Translations under genes and position numbers: made by a program | The notes under the pieces: generated by a model | Told to the model about the DNA's origin: nothing | The model's input: the letters and a program-made list of their open reading frames with translations, nothing else | The model's database searches: none | Source: Omphalotus guepiniiformis | Taxonomy: Eukaryota > Basidiomycota > Agaricomycetes > Agaricales > Omphalotaceae | Assembly (NCBI GenBank): GCA_028554645.1 | Contig: JAQOOI010000067.1 | Coordinates: 1 to 64,000 of the forward strand | Direction of reading: 5' to 3' | DNA: 64,000 bases | Part shown: piece by piece, positions 35,146-46,415 of the stretch | Layout: each line of letters starts with the position of its first letter | Numbering within the stretch: the stretch's first letter is position 1

Positions 35146-36416
35146 ATGGCCTCTTTCCTTCGAATGTACAAGTAAGTGTAGTTCACGACACGTTTTATCG
35201 GTGATGGTGTTGGATTCTAACGAAAGGTGGCGCATACGATCTATTACAGCTCTGCTCTTCTACGGAGGCCAATGCTCACACAATGCGCAACGGCAACTTT
35301 TCTATTTGGTGCTGGAGATTTGATTGCGCAGCAGGCTATCGAAGGGAGGGGAAAAAATCATGACGTGAGTTTTCAGTCTGTTGTTTTACATGTATCTTCG
35401 CTCGTCGCTCGTCGTTCTCAGCGCATGCCGTAGACGTGGCAATGTTTTATGTTCCGCCGTACGATGCTAATCCCCGCTAACAGTTCGCAAGAACGACGAG
35501 ATTAGCTGTCTACGGAGGTTCGTGCTCCTTTCTGATACCTATTAGCACGATGTTTTCCTGCTATCCTCGGCGCCATCTCACACCCAGTAAATGCTGATTT
35601 TGACTTCACTCTCGATTTCATCTAGGTTGTCTGTTCGGTCCAATAATGACAAAATGGTATCAATGGTTGAACGGAATCAAGTTTGCGAGTCCAACAAAAG
35701 CAGTCATATCCCGAGTACGTTTCGGTCTACCACAAATCAATCCTTTTTCTTCGGCCCTCGTTTCGTTCTGGATGGTTTCCATACGATTGCGTTTACCATT
35801 CTTCTCTATTACCTTTGCTTACACCATTACCCTTGTGTAGGTATTGCTCGATCAAGCCGTCCTAACGCCAGGTGTGTAACCTTCGGTGTTATCTTACACC
35901 TGTAATGCTTACGTGCAACGTTCTCTTAGCGGCCGTCGCATTCTTCTTCGGTTCCATGAGTGTCCTTGAAGGGAAGCCCCAAGAAGCCATTCCTAGAATT
36001 CAGGCCGTGAGCTCACATGCTCTGATATCGCATCTTTCCATTCATCCCTTACCTCACTTCAGGCTTACGTGCCGACTATAATCCGCAACTGGGGCGTGTT
36101 CATCCCTACGCAAGTCATCAACTTTGCGCTCATCCCGCATCAGTTGAGATTTGCCGTCGTTAGCGTTGTCAGTTTGTTCTGGAGTAAGTGTTCGCAATAT
36201 GCTTCCGTGACGATTAGTGCTGATCCATCTTCATCGTTCTGCTTTTACCTTGATCCTTTTTATGCCCAATGTTATGCATTCGTCCATGCCTATCTAGATA
36301 CGTATTTGAGCTATGCCAATGCGCAGCAGCAGAAGTTGCAGGAAGCGCAGCATGCGTCCCTTGACGCATCTGGCAAGATCGTAGAAGTTTTAGAAGAGAC
36401 GAAAGAGCTGCTGTGA
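35146..36416 (+). CDS. Mpv17/PMP22-family integral membrane protein
   Basis: Eight exons (35146-35171, 35250-35364, 35484-35517, 35626-35714, 35841-35871, 35930-36006, 36063-36183, 36298-36416) join without frame loss to 203 residues. Family marks are LLRRPMLTQCATA near the start, FLFGAGDLIAQQ, GPIMTKWYQWLN, LLDQAVLTP, and NWGVFIPTQVINFALIPHQLR followed by W-N-T-Y-L-S. Length and four hydrophobic segments fit the family, whose members sit in the inner mitochondrial membrane (Sym1/Mpv17) or peroxisomal membrane. The short C-terminal Gln/Glu-rich extension is variable. It is divergent from the HET gene with a ~250 bp shared promoter. Confidence 0.9.
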
Positions 36417-36854
36417 TGTGATAGAATGATAGTGAGTGTTTCTTTTCTTTTCTGTATCTAATGTATTTTACATGTAAAGCAGGAATCTTGTGTGGCTGCC
36501 ACACTTTAGACCTGGCTTTCACAGTCATTGGGGGCTGAACTGATGATATTCGTCAGGGATGATAGTCCATAATATCTTGTTGATCCTCTTGCGTCGTATC
36601 TATATGTATATCTCACCATAGAGTAGATACCTTAATTTAACAATGTTCATGTTTTATACCGGCTCAATGGGTTACGGAATACTCTGAAGGTGAACGATGA
36701 GCGATGCGAAATCAAGCACCCATGGGTGCATGTTTAGCGTGATTCTCACGTGACCCTGATTTTCCTCTTCAAAAACCGGACGTGCGCGCGTTCCGTTCTC
36801 GTTCTTTCCTCCCACCACATACTTTGTGCCCCATCGCTCTTCTAGGACTTAACG
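36417..36854. other. Intergenic; 3' and 5' flanks only
   Basis: Holds the end of the Mpv17-family transcript and the upstream region of the HMG-box-like gene. No ORF or RNA gene is recognised. Confidence 0.4.
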
Positions 36855-37375
36855 ATGCCAAAAATCTCTTCTGGTTTGTCCCAATGTATAGCTCGTGCTT
36901 GTTTTGTTCTTGATAGATTGAATTAGAATCCACGACCAAGTCAGCAACCAAAGCCGCTAAATCCAAGTCTGGTTGGTATTGTCTCGTTTCTCAACATCGC
37001 TTAGCCACTAATCGCGTATTTATCCTCAGTCAAGAATGGCAAAGCCAAAGAAAAACGCCCTCCAACGCCTTATCAAACTTTTATCTCGGTGCACCTCAAG
37101 GAGTGGAATGCGGCGAATCCTGGTAAAGCTAAGGATGGCATGAAGCATGTGAGTATACGATCAGCTCTACCACGGTCATCAATGACAGCTATCGGTATGA
37201 ATAGGTCGCTGAGCTTTGGAAGAACGCGCCAGAGAATCCCAATCGCGGCAAAGAAAGCAAGTCGAGGAAGAAAGTACCCAAGGCCAGCGCTTCGGAACCA
37301 TCCTCGTCTTCTCAACCTGCTGCTACCGATCACGAAGATCCTAAGGAAAACGACTTACCGAGTAGCGATTTTTAG
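36855..37375 (+). CDS. Small HMG-box/YABBY-like nuclear protein
   Basis: Four exons (36855-36873, 36927-36971, 37030-37148, 37205-37375) join in frame to 117 residues. A Lys/Ser/Ala-rich start leads to PPTPYQTFISVHLKEWNAAN and then KAKDGMKHVAELWKNAPENP, which is the P-x-x-Y-x-x-F ... A-x-x-W-x-x-x-P-x-N-P pattern of fungal YABBY/HMG-box proteins. A Lys- and Ser-rich acidic tail follows. The family is predicted to bind DNA or chromatin; the role here is unknown. The domain is slightly shorter than a classical HMG box. Confidence 0.8.
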
Positions 37376-37798
37376 TTCGCAGGTTCCCATATCCTTCGCA
37401 CTTTGTGCATATATGCGTGTCGTTTGGCCTTTTTTCGCAGGGGCAACTCGTACTAGCTCCCGTCTCTGCTTGCTCTCCTCAGACCCTCGGACCCTTCTCT
37501 TGCTACAATTCAGTCTGTATTCTTCGTTCATCACCTGGACATCACGTTATCGTCTCACACTTTGCTACAATTGATCAATTGCACAATATCAATGATTGTA
37601 TGTATGTATAAATGACTTCATTTGTAGAATAGACCTATTCACGAGAGGCCCCACTTACAGATTTAATCGTTCATTTCACTGTCAATTACCGCATGCAGTG
37701 TAATCACAACGCATAGTAGTTCATAAGGTGTTGATACGCGTCTCCTGAAAGGAAGGCGTGGAACGTCATGAAAGCGAACATAGAGATTGAGGAGGCAC

Positions 37799-38392
37799 AT
37801 GCCTACTGTGTTGGAATCTGGTGAGCTGAAATCTCGTCGCTTGTTTGCCGAGGAGGTACCTGATAATGGTGCGTTAGATTTTTATCGCATTAGACCGACT
37901 GCTGAGTACGACTTTTGGAGGGTGAGCGAAGAACGTTGGCTTTTGATCGTGGCCCCTGTGAGTTGAATTTGCAGGAGACTCTCGCGGGCTTCATCTCTAC
38001 CTCAAACACAGGACCTGAGGCCTGCCTCCTATCCTGTGCTGTCACCTGTGGCAGTCGTCAAACGAGAATGGCAATGTCTTCCTATACATGCACCTCACTA
38101 CAGATTATGCCAACCTTCAACGTCTATCACTGGAATCTTCAACTTCCGCACGCCCCCCCAAGGCCTGATTGCCTGACAGTTTCTCGGCTTTGTCAAGTAC
38201 GAACCCACCAAATCTCCCAGGCTTGGCCTAATGGATGCTCAATCGCTGAAATGCGTTTCGCTCGTGCACAATTGGACGAAGGTCGGAAAACCGGCTGACG
38301 AAATGGTAGTCAGTGAAGATCATGGCTGGTGTCTGTTTGACTCTACTCCAGTGAGCCAAGGAACGCGGGAACATTCTATTGGCCTGCGGTGA
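37799..38392 (+). pseudogene. Probable decayed gene with an in-frame stop
   Basis: Exon 37799-37957 (MPTVLESGELKSRRLFAEEV) joins 38012 onward across a 54 bp GT-AG intron. The frame then stays open to the TGA at 38390 except for a single TGA at 38174-38176, where the flanking residues (GLIA - QFLGFVKYEP) read as if a Trp codon had mutated. The text on both sides has coding character. I do not recognise the family. Alternatives are an unrecognised intron over the stop or a chance ORF. Confidence 0.4.
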
Positions 38393-38542
38393 GAGGGTTA
38401 GTTTACTTTAAATACATCTTTGCGTCATTTCTTAGAGACAACCTCTATAGGCCCGGAGCCTCTACATATCACCCAGTGAATGGAAGATTGGGTAGAAGGC
38501 GAAGAATTAGACACGCACCTCATTGCCACCTTGATATAGGTC

Positions 38543-38725
38543 AACCCAGAACGGACTCGGAGACCTACGAGACTCGCCGCGCCTTACGGCTGAAGCTAGA
38601 GAAGACATCAAAGTTGTTGGGCACTTGGCACAGGAGAACCCAGAGGACTCGGGCACCTGCGAGACTCGCCGCGGCTTATGGCTGAAGCTAGAAGAGATCT
38701 TAGAGTCGTGGGGCACTTGGCACAG
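38543..38725 (+). repeat. ~93 bp tandem duplication reaching into the tRNA gene
   Basis: 38543-38633 and 38637-38725 are two copies (AACCCAGA, ACTCGGxxACCT, CGAGACTCGCCGCG, GGCTGAAGCTAGA, GGGCACTTGGCACAG). The right end of copy 2 is the first 15 bases of the tRNA. Copy 1 therefore carries an isolated 5' tRNA fragment at 38619-38633. Confidence 0.85.
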
Positions 38726-38792
38726 TTGGTAGCGCGCACGCTTCGCAGCTTTGTAATGCGTGAGGTCGTGGGTTCAACTCCCACAGTGTCCA
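38711..38792 (+). tRNA. tRNA-Ala(CGC) with a 9 nt intron
   Basis: The 82 nt fold has an acceptor stem GGGCACT/AGTGTCC with the G3-U70 pair that identifies alanine tRNAs. D arm: GCAC/GCGC (one A-C mismatch). Anticodon stem: CACGC/GCGTG. Variable loop: AGGTC. T arm: a perfect GTGGG/CCCAC around TTCAACT. The anticodon loop is 16 nt. With the intron placed after position 37, as usual, the loop reads TT-CGC-A, then nine intron bases, then T. The discriminator base is A. Confidence 0.9.
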
Positions 38793-39916
38793 AGTATACA
38801 CGATCTGTTTGGTTTTTTTATGAAAAACGAGAGATGTACTCTACTTACAACGACTTTTCGCCTAGACATATCGCGCCAAATGGCCACCTCACTGCGTCGG
38901 TCATCACGACCCCTTCACGCCAATTCTCCAGGGCCTCCCATGCCAGCCCGTTCATCAGACTCATAGCGCTGATCATCATTATTCCACCTGTACTTCCTTG
39001 CCATGATGAATGGAAATATGCTTAGTATTATCTCCTAACATCCCGCAGATCACTGGATGTTCAAAGCAGAAGCTTATAAGGTTAGTAAGCGTTCTTGTAA
39101 ATTGAGGGGCCACCGTCGTCGACTCGTTTGTCGGGTATCTGAATCTGGCAGGCATGTCGGAAAAGGGATTGACTGTCATCTAAATATCGGTGGACGTAGA
39201 GAATGCCGTGGCAACTTCTCAAAACAGATTCTACGAACGACTTCGAACTTTGGTAACTTGTGTGAAGATTTACGTTTGAGAAATGACATATTAGTTGTGC
39301 AGCTGATGGAGTCTCATGCATGTTCGCCAGCATAACTCTTCCATCCAGCGTCTTGACTCTTCGAGAATCGGCGATGGTGACAAAATCCGGACGTATTCAC
39401 TGAATAGAAGCTTGATGTAAGTATCTAAAAATATTAATGGCCTAGGTCGGAGTAGGGATTCGGAAGGAAGGCACTTGATCAAACCACCTGAGCGCTGGCT
39501 CCTGCTGGCCCCTGCCTGCCCTGACCCACAGCCGAGCGGTGAGCGCATAGGGGCGGGGTCTGGTGACATCCACTCCAGACGTTAGACGTTACGCGTTACG
39601 CGTTAAACGTGAACATTCATATTTAGGTAGACAATAGATTTGCTGTATGCTAGTTTCAAAATCGATATCCTTTAGATCGGAAGAAGATATGAGTAACTCA
39701 TGTTGATGACTTTATGCTGTTTTATGTTTGGAACTTCAAATGAAGGTTCGAGCGTGGGAAGACTATCATTCCCCGCAAAGGACTTCTCGAAACTCCCACG
39801 TTGAACCTTCAAATATGAATGTCATCCAACCCGAATAACCTTTGTGTACCTTCTCCTGTACGTTCATCTACCTAAAACCTCGACCCAGGAAAGTTTTCAC
39901 GACGACAACGCTCACT
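38793..39916. other. Intergenic; possible small spliced gene, unresolved
   Basis: Between 38880 and 39310 there are several GT-AG pairs around short open pieces (one reads DHWMFKAEAYK at about 39052, another begins MATSLRRSSRPLH at 38880). I could not assemble a convincing protein, so I make no CDS call. 39470-39575 is GC-rich with no match that I recognise. Confidence 0.3.
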
Positions 39917-40675
39917 ATGCAGTTCTCCTCCATTAAAAGCATTGCCTTAGCTGGCCTCATGTTTGCTGTGGCCGTCGAGGCACAAAGCTCCTCCAGTGCG
40001 GCAGTTCCGTCATCCGTGCCAGGTCTTTCAGATTGTGCATCTGCATGCATCAGTCAAGCGGCGACTAGTAACGGCTGTGCTAGCTTGTACGTCGCCTTTC
40101 TATCCACCCCCAGTATGTTCGAACTGAGATATCGAGATGCTGATGGTGATCTAGTGCCGACATAACCTGCGTTTGCACGAACGCTCAATTCCAACTCGAT
40201 GCCCAGGAATGTCTTCAAAATCAGTGCCCAGGTGATTTGCAGGCGGCTCTAGGACTTCAGAGTGAAGAATGTGGAGCTGGTGAATTATTCAATCTTTCTT
40301 ATTCTACTGCCTGCGAGTTAACTGTGCCTGTTAGCCGGTCTTTCAGCTACCGGCTCAGCTACGTCCGATTCTTTCTCTGCCACTGGTATTAGTGCAAGTG
40401 GTACCGCCTCTGGCTCTGGTTCTGCGCTCTCGAGTGCCTCCTCTTCCGCCGCCTCTGGGAGCGCTTCTGGTTCCAGTCACACCTCAGAATCGACTCATGC
40501 GAGCTCTACAGCCCCTGGTAGTAGTCACTCTGCGTCCGGAACTTCAGGTCAGTCGTCTGCGAGTGCGACTACATCGAACAATAGTGGAGCCAAAGTTGAA
40601 TACGGATATGGATTTGTGGTTGCACTTGTCGTCAGCCTCGCTGGTGCAGCCATCGGTGGTGGATTTGTTCTCTAA
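39917..40675 (+). CDS. CFEM-domain GPI-anchored cell-surface protein 1
   Basis: Three exons (39917-40086, 40155-40279, 40335-40675) join in frame to 211 residues. Residues 1-22 are a signal peptide (SIALAGLMFAVAVEA). Eight cysteines follow in CFEM order: DCASACIS, NGC, DITCVC, then C-x4-C and EEC. The D before the fourth Cys is kept; it is the haem-coordinating position in studied CFEM proteins. A Ser/Thr/Gly-rich stalk of ~100 residues and a C-terminal hydrophobic segment (VVALVVSLAGAAIGGGFVL) fit a GPI-anchor signal. CFEM proteins serve in haem-iron uptake, wall structure or host interaction. A second CFEM gene lies 1.3 kb downstream. Confidence 0.9.
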
Positions 40676-41937
40676 AGTTGAAGCCTGTAGGAATGTGATA
40701 CCCCTTGATGAGCTCGTTCTGTTGTTTCGAGTTGATTTGTTGATATCTACTACGTGAGGACATTGGTACATTTACTCTCGTTGAATTGATTCATTACGTT
40801 TTGGACGATATTGTTTTCCAATGTTCCCTCTCGAAGGCTGAATCCTCTGCATCATCATGTCTGCTTCGCTTCGTCATCGTCATCGTCATCGTCATCGTGA
40901 TTCCACAGCCTGCAGGGCTCGAGCCTACCAGCAACGCGTTAGTCACATGCTCTGCGTGATTAGTTTTCCCAGGGCCTGGAATTTTCTGACCTCTTTTTAC
41001 CTCCGTGACCCTTCCAAAAACTATCGAAAAAATCAATCAAATCCCAAGCATCTCGAGTGTTCGTCCGCCGCTACTTCATCGCGCTGGGCAGTCCAAATTT
41101 CTCCAATTATGTGGTCTCATGCAGGAGGTCTCATGATTTAGCTGAACTTCTTTCCAGCAGCTCGATAAAACGGTCATTTCATGCCGATAGAGCACATGTA
41201 TGATGTCTATTCAGCACCTCTTGGCTCCAGGCATATGATGCGGTGAAATAGGTATTCTAAAACTCTTCTCTTTTCGCGCGTTCATTCTACGGAGGGTCTT
41301 CTGACTCGGACCATTGATTGCGGTTGGCAGGAGACTTCTAACTCCCAAATTAGGCTTCCTCATATTTCGCTCGTGGTCGGAGCTAGCTCTGGCTGAGTTC
41401 GTGGCTTAGCGTTGTATCATATGTTCTGCCACCTTATTTCTGGGAAGGCTCATTTGGGGTCACTTCATTTGTTGTGAGGCGTACAACAGCTTACAACGGG
41501 GGGCGCGACCGAGAGGCCTCGGACCAGCCTCGGACCTTGTTGCTTCATCCATAAAACCGGAATCAGCATGATGTGAAATATATATATATATATATAGCCG
41601 GGATCCTCGTGGTCAAGTTTTCGCTCTTTTCATCGCACCTCACTTCTGTGGCCCCGTGGGTTGTTAGCGAAGCTTGGGCACCGCTCAAGTTGTTGGCGAC
41701 CTCATCTAGCGCAGCCAAAGGGAGACATTAGCGCTTTTGTGGATTGGACAAGTATAGGTTGGGTTACTGAAAGTGGTGAGTGATCCTTGGAATCGTTTGA
41801 TGTGAATTCTGTTGATCGTTTTTCTGTGCTCAGACGGCTTGAGGTCCCCGATCATCAGCAATCTATCTCAACCTACATTGCTTTACAAGTTTAGTTTCTA
41901 TTCAAACCAGACCTCTTCACGTCCGACTCCTTACAAC
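40676..41937. other. Intergenic between CFEM genes; microsatellites only
   Basis: Contains a (CGTCAT)n stretch at about 40871-40900 and a (TA)n run at 41578-41596. A TATA-like function for the latter is possible but it is ~340 bp from the next ATG. No coding region is supported. Confidence 0.5.
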
Positions 41938-42971
41938 ATGTTTCTTGACTCGATTCTCTTTCGACATGGAGCACTTGCTCTGGTCTTTTCTTTCGCAATG
42001 CTTCGCGTTGAAGGTCAGGCGAGTCAGGTTCCTTCGTGTGCACAGGGCTGTGTTTCTTCGTCTGCCAATGCTGTTAATTGTGCCGTGTGAGTCCTCGAGG
42101 TCTTTCTACGTTCCACATACATCCCTCTGCCCAAAAACCATTCAATGCTCGGCGGCAACGACACCAATTACTGATATACCGGCTCTGAATCTAGGACGGA
42201 CACTGTTTGCTTATGCGACGCATCCGGTTTCTCATCATCGGTACTACAATGCACAGCATTGTCTGAATGTTCACCCCAAGATGAGGCGACGGCGAACAAG
42301 ATTCTGGTTGAAATGTGTGAAAGTAAGTCTTTCTTTCTCGTGTATGTCTATGGGTTTAATATGTTCTCGTTCTCCTCAACCTCAGCAATCACCTCAACAT
42401 CTGGACTGCCTGGGACATCTACAGGTGCGCAGGGCTGTCTAACGTCGTAGCGGTGTTACTTATTCCTTCCCCTTCTGAAGGTACATTTTCTGGAACAAAG
42501 TCCGAGAGCACATCTGGTTCCTCTGAATCTTCAACACAAACCTCCGTCTCGCAATCACCTACTGGTACATCGACTCCAACCCCATCATCTATTACGAGTA
42601 CTCTAACCCTTCCGGGTGGGACAGGAACTGTCACAACGTCTCAAACGACGGTGATCACGACAGTTATTACTCCCTCCCCCTCCACCTCCGAGATAACCGC
42701 CACCAGTCCATCGTCTTCGAGCAGCGAAGCCTCGAGTAGTGCATCATCCGGTTCCATTGCATCTTCAAGTTCTCTTTCTATAAGTAATTCAAGCAGTGTG
42801 GCTGCATCTACTATACCAACAGGCCAGACTTCCACGACGATTCTCACGCGAACAACTGGTGTGCCAACTGCACCAGCCGCTAGCGTAAGTGCAAATGCTG
42901 CTAGTGTCGCTGAAAGGAAGTCGGCTCTAGTCGGGGTGTTGCTGGGTATCCTGGTGGTATTGTGGCAATGA
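41938..42971 (+). CDS. CFEM-like GPI-anchored cell-surface protein 2
   Basis: Four exons (41938-42086, 42195-42322, 42386-42424, 42481-42971) join in frame to 268 residues. The N-terminus is a signal peptide (ALALVFSFAMLRVEG). Eight cysteines follow with CFEM-like spacing (SCAQGC, NC, TDTVCLC, QC, EC, MC). A ~170-residue Ser/Thr-rich stalk and a hydrophobic tail (LVGVLLGILVVLW) suggest a GPI anchor and heavy O-glycosylation. Same orientation and plan as the CFEM gene at 39917; cysteine spacing differs enough that the duplication is old or the two are independent family members. Confidence 0.85.
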
Positions 42972-43490
42972 TGTATATAAGTAGTTATTTTATGAAGTGT
43001 GTTGTCGGCAGCAACTTCCAGGTCTATTAGTCGGAATATGACTCGAACTTTGCCAAGTTTGTTGAATTGTCATTATATTCCTTGAAGCCGATACTATTTA
43101 TGCAGCTTCTCGGCGAGTCCAGCTCTTATATGCGTTGTCCTGCGTTCTCAATTGCCTCCTCATTCTAAACTCTAAAAGATCTCCGTATAAATGCTGAGGG
43201 TAATAAGTCCGACCTGGCTCTCGGCGCCGCCGGTAAGTAGAATAAGCGCCAGCCGACAAGCTTACAAATCCCCAACTTTGCTCTTTGGATTCCGCTCTAG
43301 ATCTAAACTTTCAAGTGAACCACCATGATCGTATGACAGGTAAACTTGACCTACAGCCTGTACTATATTCCTCAGGTTCAAAAACTTTTCTTTTTTGATT
43401 CACTTGCATTACTTATTCCTTCTCACTAGTCTGTCTCTGTTCACGGCCGCTTCATTTGGTCCTTATCTTCAAAATCATCTCGAAAACACA
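42972..43490. other. Intergenic; nothing recognised
   Basis: 3' flank of the CFEM gene and upstream region of the F-box gene. An in-frame ATG at 43395 would add a hydrophobic 32-residue leader to the F-box protein; I take this region as 5' UTR. Confidence 0.4.
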
Positions 43491-44795
43491 ATGAGATCGG
43501 GTCCTCTCCCACGTCTGGAGCTCCCTCAAGAACTCATTGAACGCATCATTGACTGCTTATCCAACGATTTCGGCGCTCTCAAAGTATGCTCCTTGATCAG
43601 CAAGGAGTGGTTACCGCGTGCCAGGGATCATTTATTCCAATCTCTATCCATGCCGTATCGTCGAAGCACTCCGGGTTTCATCAGCATGTCAGAAGCTGAA
43701 GACGCATACTCTGAAATGGCAGAGGATGCAGCTGGCGATATCATCAAATTCCTCTGCTTTGACTCCCGAATATCCACATCTGTCAAACACCTGACTCTCG
43801 ACTGTCGTGGATCAGATACGTTTGCCAAAGCGTTCAGACGTGTCGTTCCTTTCCTTCCTTTCACACAACTCACGTCCTTCCGAATAAACATGTTCCCAAT
43901 CGACGAAATGGGCCAGGAAGGTCTGAAACATCTTCAAACGTTTCTCAGGGCGAATCATGCCATTGAGACATTGTCGTTCGAGTCTACTGGAATTGATGGT
44001 GGAGCAGCTTCATCCCTTCTACGTGCTGCGGTGCCTAGGCTACGAAATCTTCGTCATTTAACTCTGAACAATGTCGGTATCTATAAAACATCCGGTAACC
44101 ATCACGAGCAGAGCGCAGTATCGGAAAGACCAAGACTCGAATCGCTTTCGCTTGCAGGGGGGACCTATCTACCTGACATCACCGAGGATCTCTTCGTTGA
44201 CCCTTCTACAGCAATCTTCGACCTTTCCGAGCTGCACACACTTCGATGGTCTCCTCGCTACATACCATTATCGTGGTTGAACGATATCCTTAACGCTTGC
44301 TCTCATAATTCTCTCGTTCACCTTGAACTGGAGCTCGTACTCCAAGGTAAGTCCTGTCAACAAGGTCGGTCAAAGTTTTATGCTTGACTTCGTTCTTTCT
44401 GTATAGATATCTTTCAGAGCGAATTTGAAAGACCCAGTATCGAGAGGCTGGTCAACATTGAGCGCTTCACCCTGAGATTTTATCACAAGTATCACCATGA
44501 AAAGCTCCTCCTCGTCCTTGGATTTGTAGCTAGCCTCGCGTCCGAATCTTCGAACTTGCAACACTTCACTTTACACTGCCACTCACCGGAATGTAGATCA
44601 GAGAATTTGCTCACGAGTAGGTTTCACGAATTGCTCGTAACAATTCACCGAAGGCTCAAAGGGCAAAGGCTTCTTGAACTGGTATTACCCCCTAGAATAA
44701 TTCATGAGAACCTGGCGATACACTTTTCTTTGCCTGAGAGGAGAAGATTTCGTATTGTCGAATCACCGAAATACCCTGAAGAAATTAGTGGTTGA
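43491..44795 (+). CDS. F-box protein (leucine-rich-repeat-like C-terminus)
   Basis: Exons 43491-44346 and 44407-44795 join in frame to 414 residues. An F-box opens the protein: LPRLELPQELIERIIDCLSN, then LKVCSLISKEWLPRARDHLF at residues ~5-50. The rest has irregular LRR-like segments (HLTLDCRG, TLSFESTGIDG, NLRHLTLNNVGI, LESLSLAGG, LHTLRWSPRYIP). F-box proteins bring substrates to SCF ubiquitin ligases through Skp1; Agaricomycetes carry large, fast-changing sets with unknown targets. I chose the ATG at 43491 rather than 43395 because it puts the F-box at the usual distance from the start. Intact. Confidence 0.88.
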
Positions 44796-45284
44796 GAGGA
44801 ATTTTTGTCACGTATGGTTTACTGTAGATGTATTTCACTTGCTCTAGGACAGATTATCTGGAGGAAAAGCGAGATTCAAATGAAGGCGAGAGTACATGTT
44901 CGTTCTTGGAAATGAATCCCCACGCATGTAATAAAAACCGGCCCTCAATTACATTTAGCGCCCAAATTTTTGTAGAGCGTAACTTTTTCTGCGGAGCCCT
45001 CTACAGGCGGCTCTCTTTGGACTCTCCTCAGCAACCTCTAGGTTTTGTCGCGCAGCGCCAGTGAGGATTGTATAGGCGGTTAGCAATGGCCGCTTTGGAA
45101 TGTTCTCCTGTCTGAGCCAAGGTCGGATGCAGATGAATTAGTACACTGTCGGCGTCGCATCTCAAACCTCTTCTCTGCGGTTCCGTGCACGGCGAAACAC
45201 TATATAAACCACGATGGTTTCACACTTCTGTGCTCACTCATTCCATTGTCTACGTCTCACCTCTGTTTTCCGACTACATTGAAC
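44796..45284. other. Intergenic; PLAC8 gene promoter
   Basis: No ORF of interest. A TATA box (TATATAAA, 45201-45208) lies 77 bp before the PLAC8 start codon. Confidence 0.5.
45201..45208 (+). promoter_or_regulatory. TATA box of the PLAC8-family gene
   Basis: TATATAAA 77 bp upstream of the ATG at 45285, followed by a CT-rich stretch as expected near a fungal transcription start. Confidence 0.6.
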
Positions 45285-46415
45285 ATGGACGGACAAAACG
45301 CTTTTGCGAGCTCGAGTTCTGACCCCTACGCCAGACAACCGTCTCTGGTGCCAGCTGGACCTGAGATGGAACAGACCTACGCATCGCAGTCTCCTGGGTA
45401 TGCTCAGGACTCTGGGACCCAGTCTGCGCATCCTTTTTCTTACCAACCCAATCCTTCTCTCCCTGTGTATTCCAACGAAGGGGTTAACGTTTCTCCGACA
45501 AGTGCAGTTGAGGACGAAAAGCATGCTGGTGGGTCGGGCTTAGGACAAGGATCGAGTGCAAATAAGTCACCTCCCATCGTCAACAATCATTCCGATCGGA
45601 AGCATGTAAGTTCAGGCTCGGATTAGCGATGACCGAGAAGTAATATATTGACGTTGTGTCAAACGCTCAGGATCCTGCTTTTTATCAAGAAGAAGGGTTC
45701 TCCGCCATGGGAACAGGTCAGCAGCCTGGAAACGACTTCATAGTGAACGAACAACCTGCTCCCATAGCTGGGATGTCTTATAGAGGAAACCGTAATGCGA
45801 GGGATCTACCGTTCCAGTATGGATATAGAGGCTGGAGTTTGGGATTGTGCGGGTGTCTTAAGAAGGGAGAGAATCAGTGTGGTACTTGTGAGTAGTCGTT
45901 TGATTTATGCTCCTCCTTGTGCAAAATATCCTGATTGACTGCCCGATTTTTCTTTGTCCACATGTAAACGTGGTTCAGGTTGTCTCGCGTTTTGGTGTCC
46001 ATCTATCCTTTACGGCCAAAACAAAGGACGCTTTGATTACCTCACTACCCACGGAACTCCTCAGCCGCGCGAAGCTGCTAGTATTTGCAATGGGGACTGT
46101 GCTCTACATGCCTTCCTAACAGTGTGTTTTGGTGTAGGGTTCGCGCTACAGGTGAGACCAAACGTTTTTCATCGCGATACCCTTGGTACATGGTAAACAG
46201 TGTGATATACTCTTTACTGACTAAGCTCGCAGATTCCATTCAGGTCATCGATGCGTTCACGATACTCTATAGCTGGATCATGTTTGGAGGATTGCGCTAC
46301 GGCGTGCTTCTGTTCCCCGTGTGAGCTTACTCAGGAACACGTTGAGATCAACACGGAAGAGAACAGTTTCCCGAGGGGTATGGGGAGGAGTACTGGGCAG
46401 TATTACACAATGTAG
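45285..46415 (+). CDS. PLAC8-family cysteine-rich protein
   Basis: Four exons (45285-45605, 45671-45887, 45979-46151, 46233-46415) join in frame to 297 residues. The first ~150 residues are low-complexity and rich in Ser, Gln, Pro and Tyr. The PLAC8 domain follows: WSLGLCGCLKKGENQCGTCC, LAFWCPSILYGQNKGR, a hydrophobic stretch (ALHAFLTVCFGVGFALQ), then SCLEDCATACFCSPCELTQE and E-I-x-x-E-E. The two CC/CP cysteine motifs are complete. Fungal PLAC8 proteins are linked to metal tolerance and membrane transport; the role here is not known. A TATA box supports the start chosen. Confidence 0.92.

Noticed and set aside
40871..40900. His-repeat coding segment from (CGTCAT)n
   Set aside because: A simple microsatellite in an ORF without other support.
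43395..43490. Signal-peptide-like leader on the F-box protein
   Set aside because: The hydrophobic leader would place an SCF adaptor in the secretory pathway; the ATG at 43491 gives the normal F-box position.
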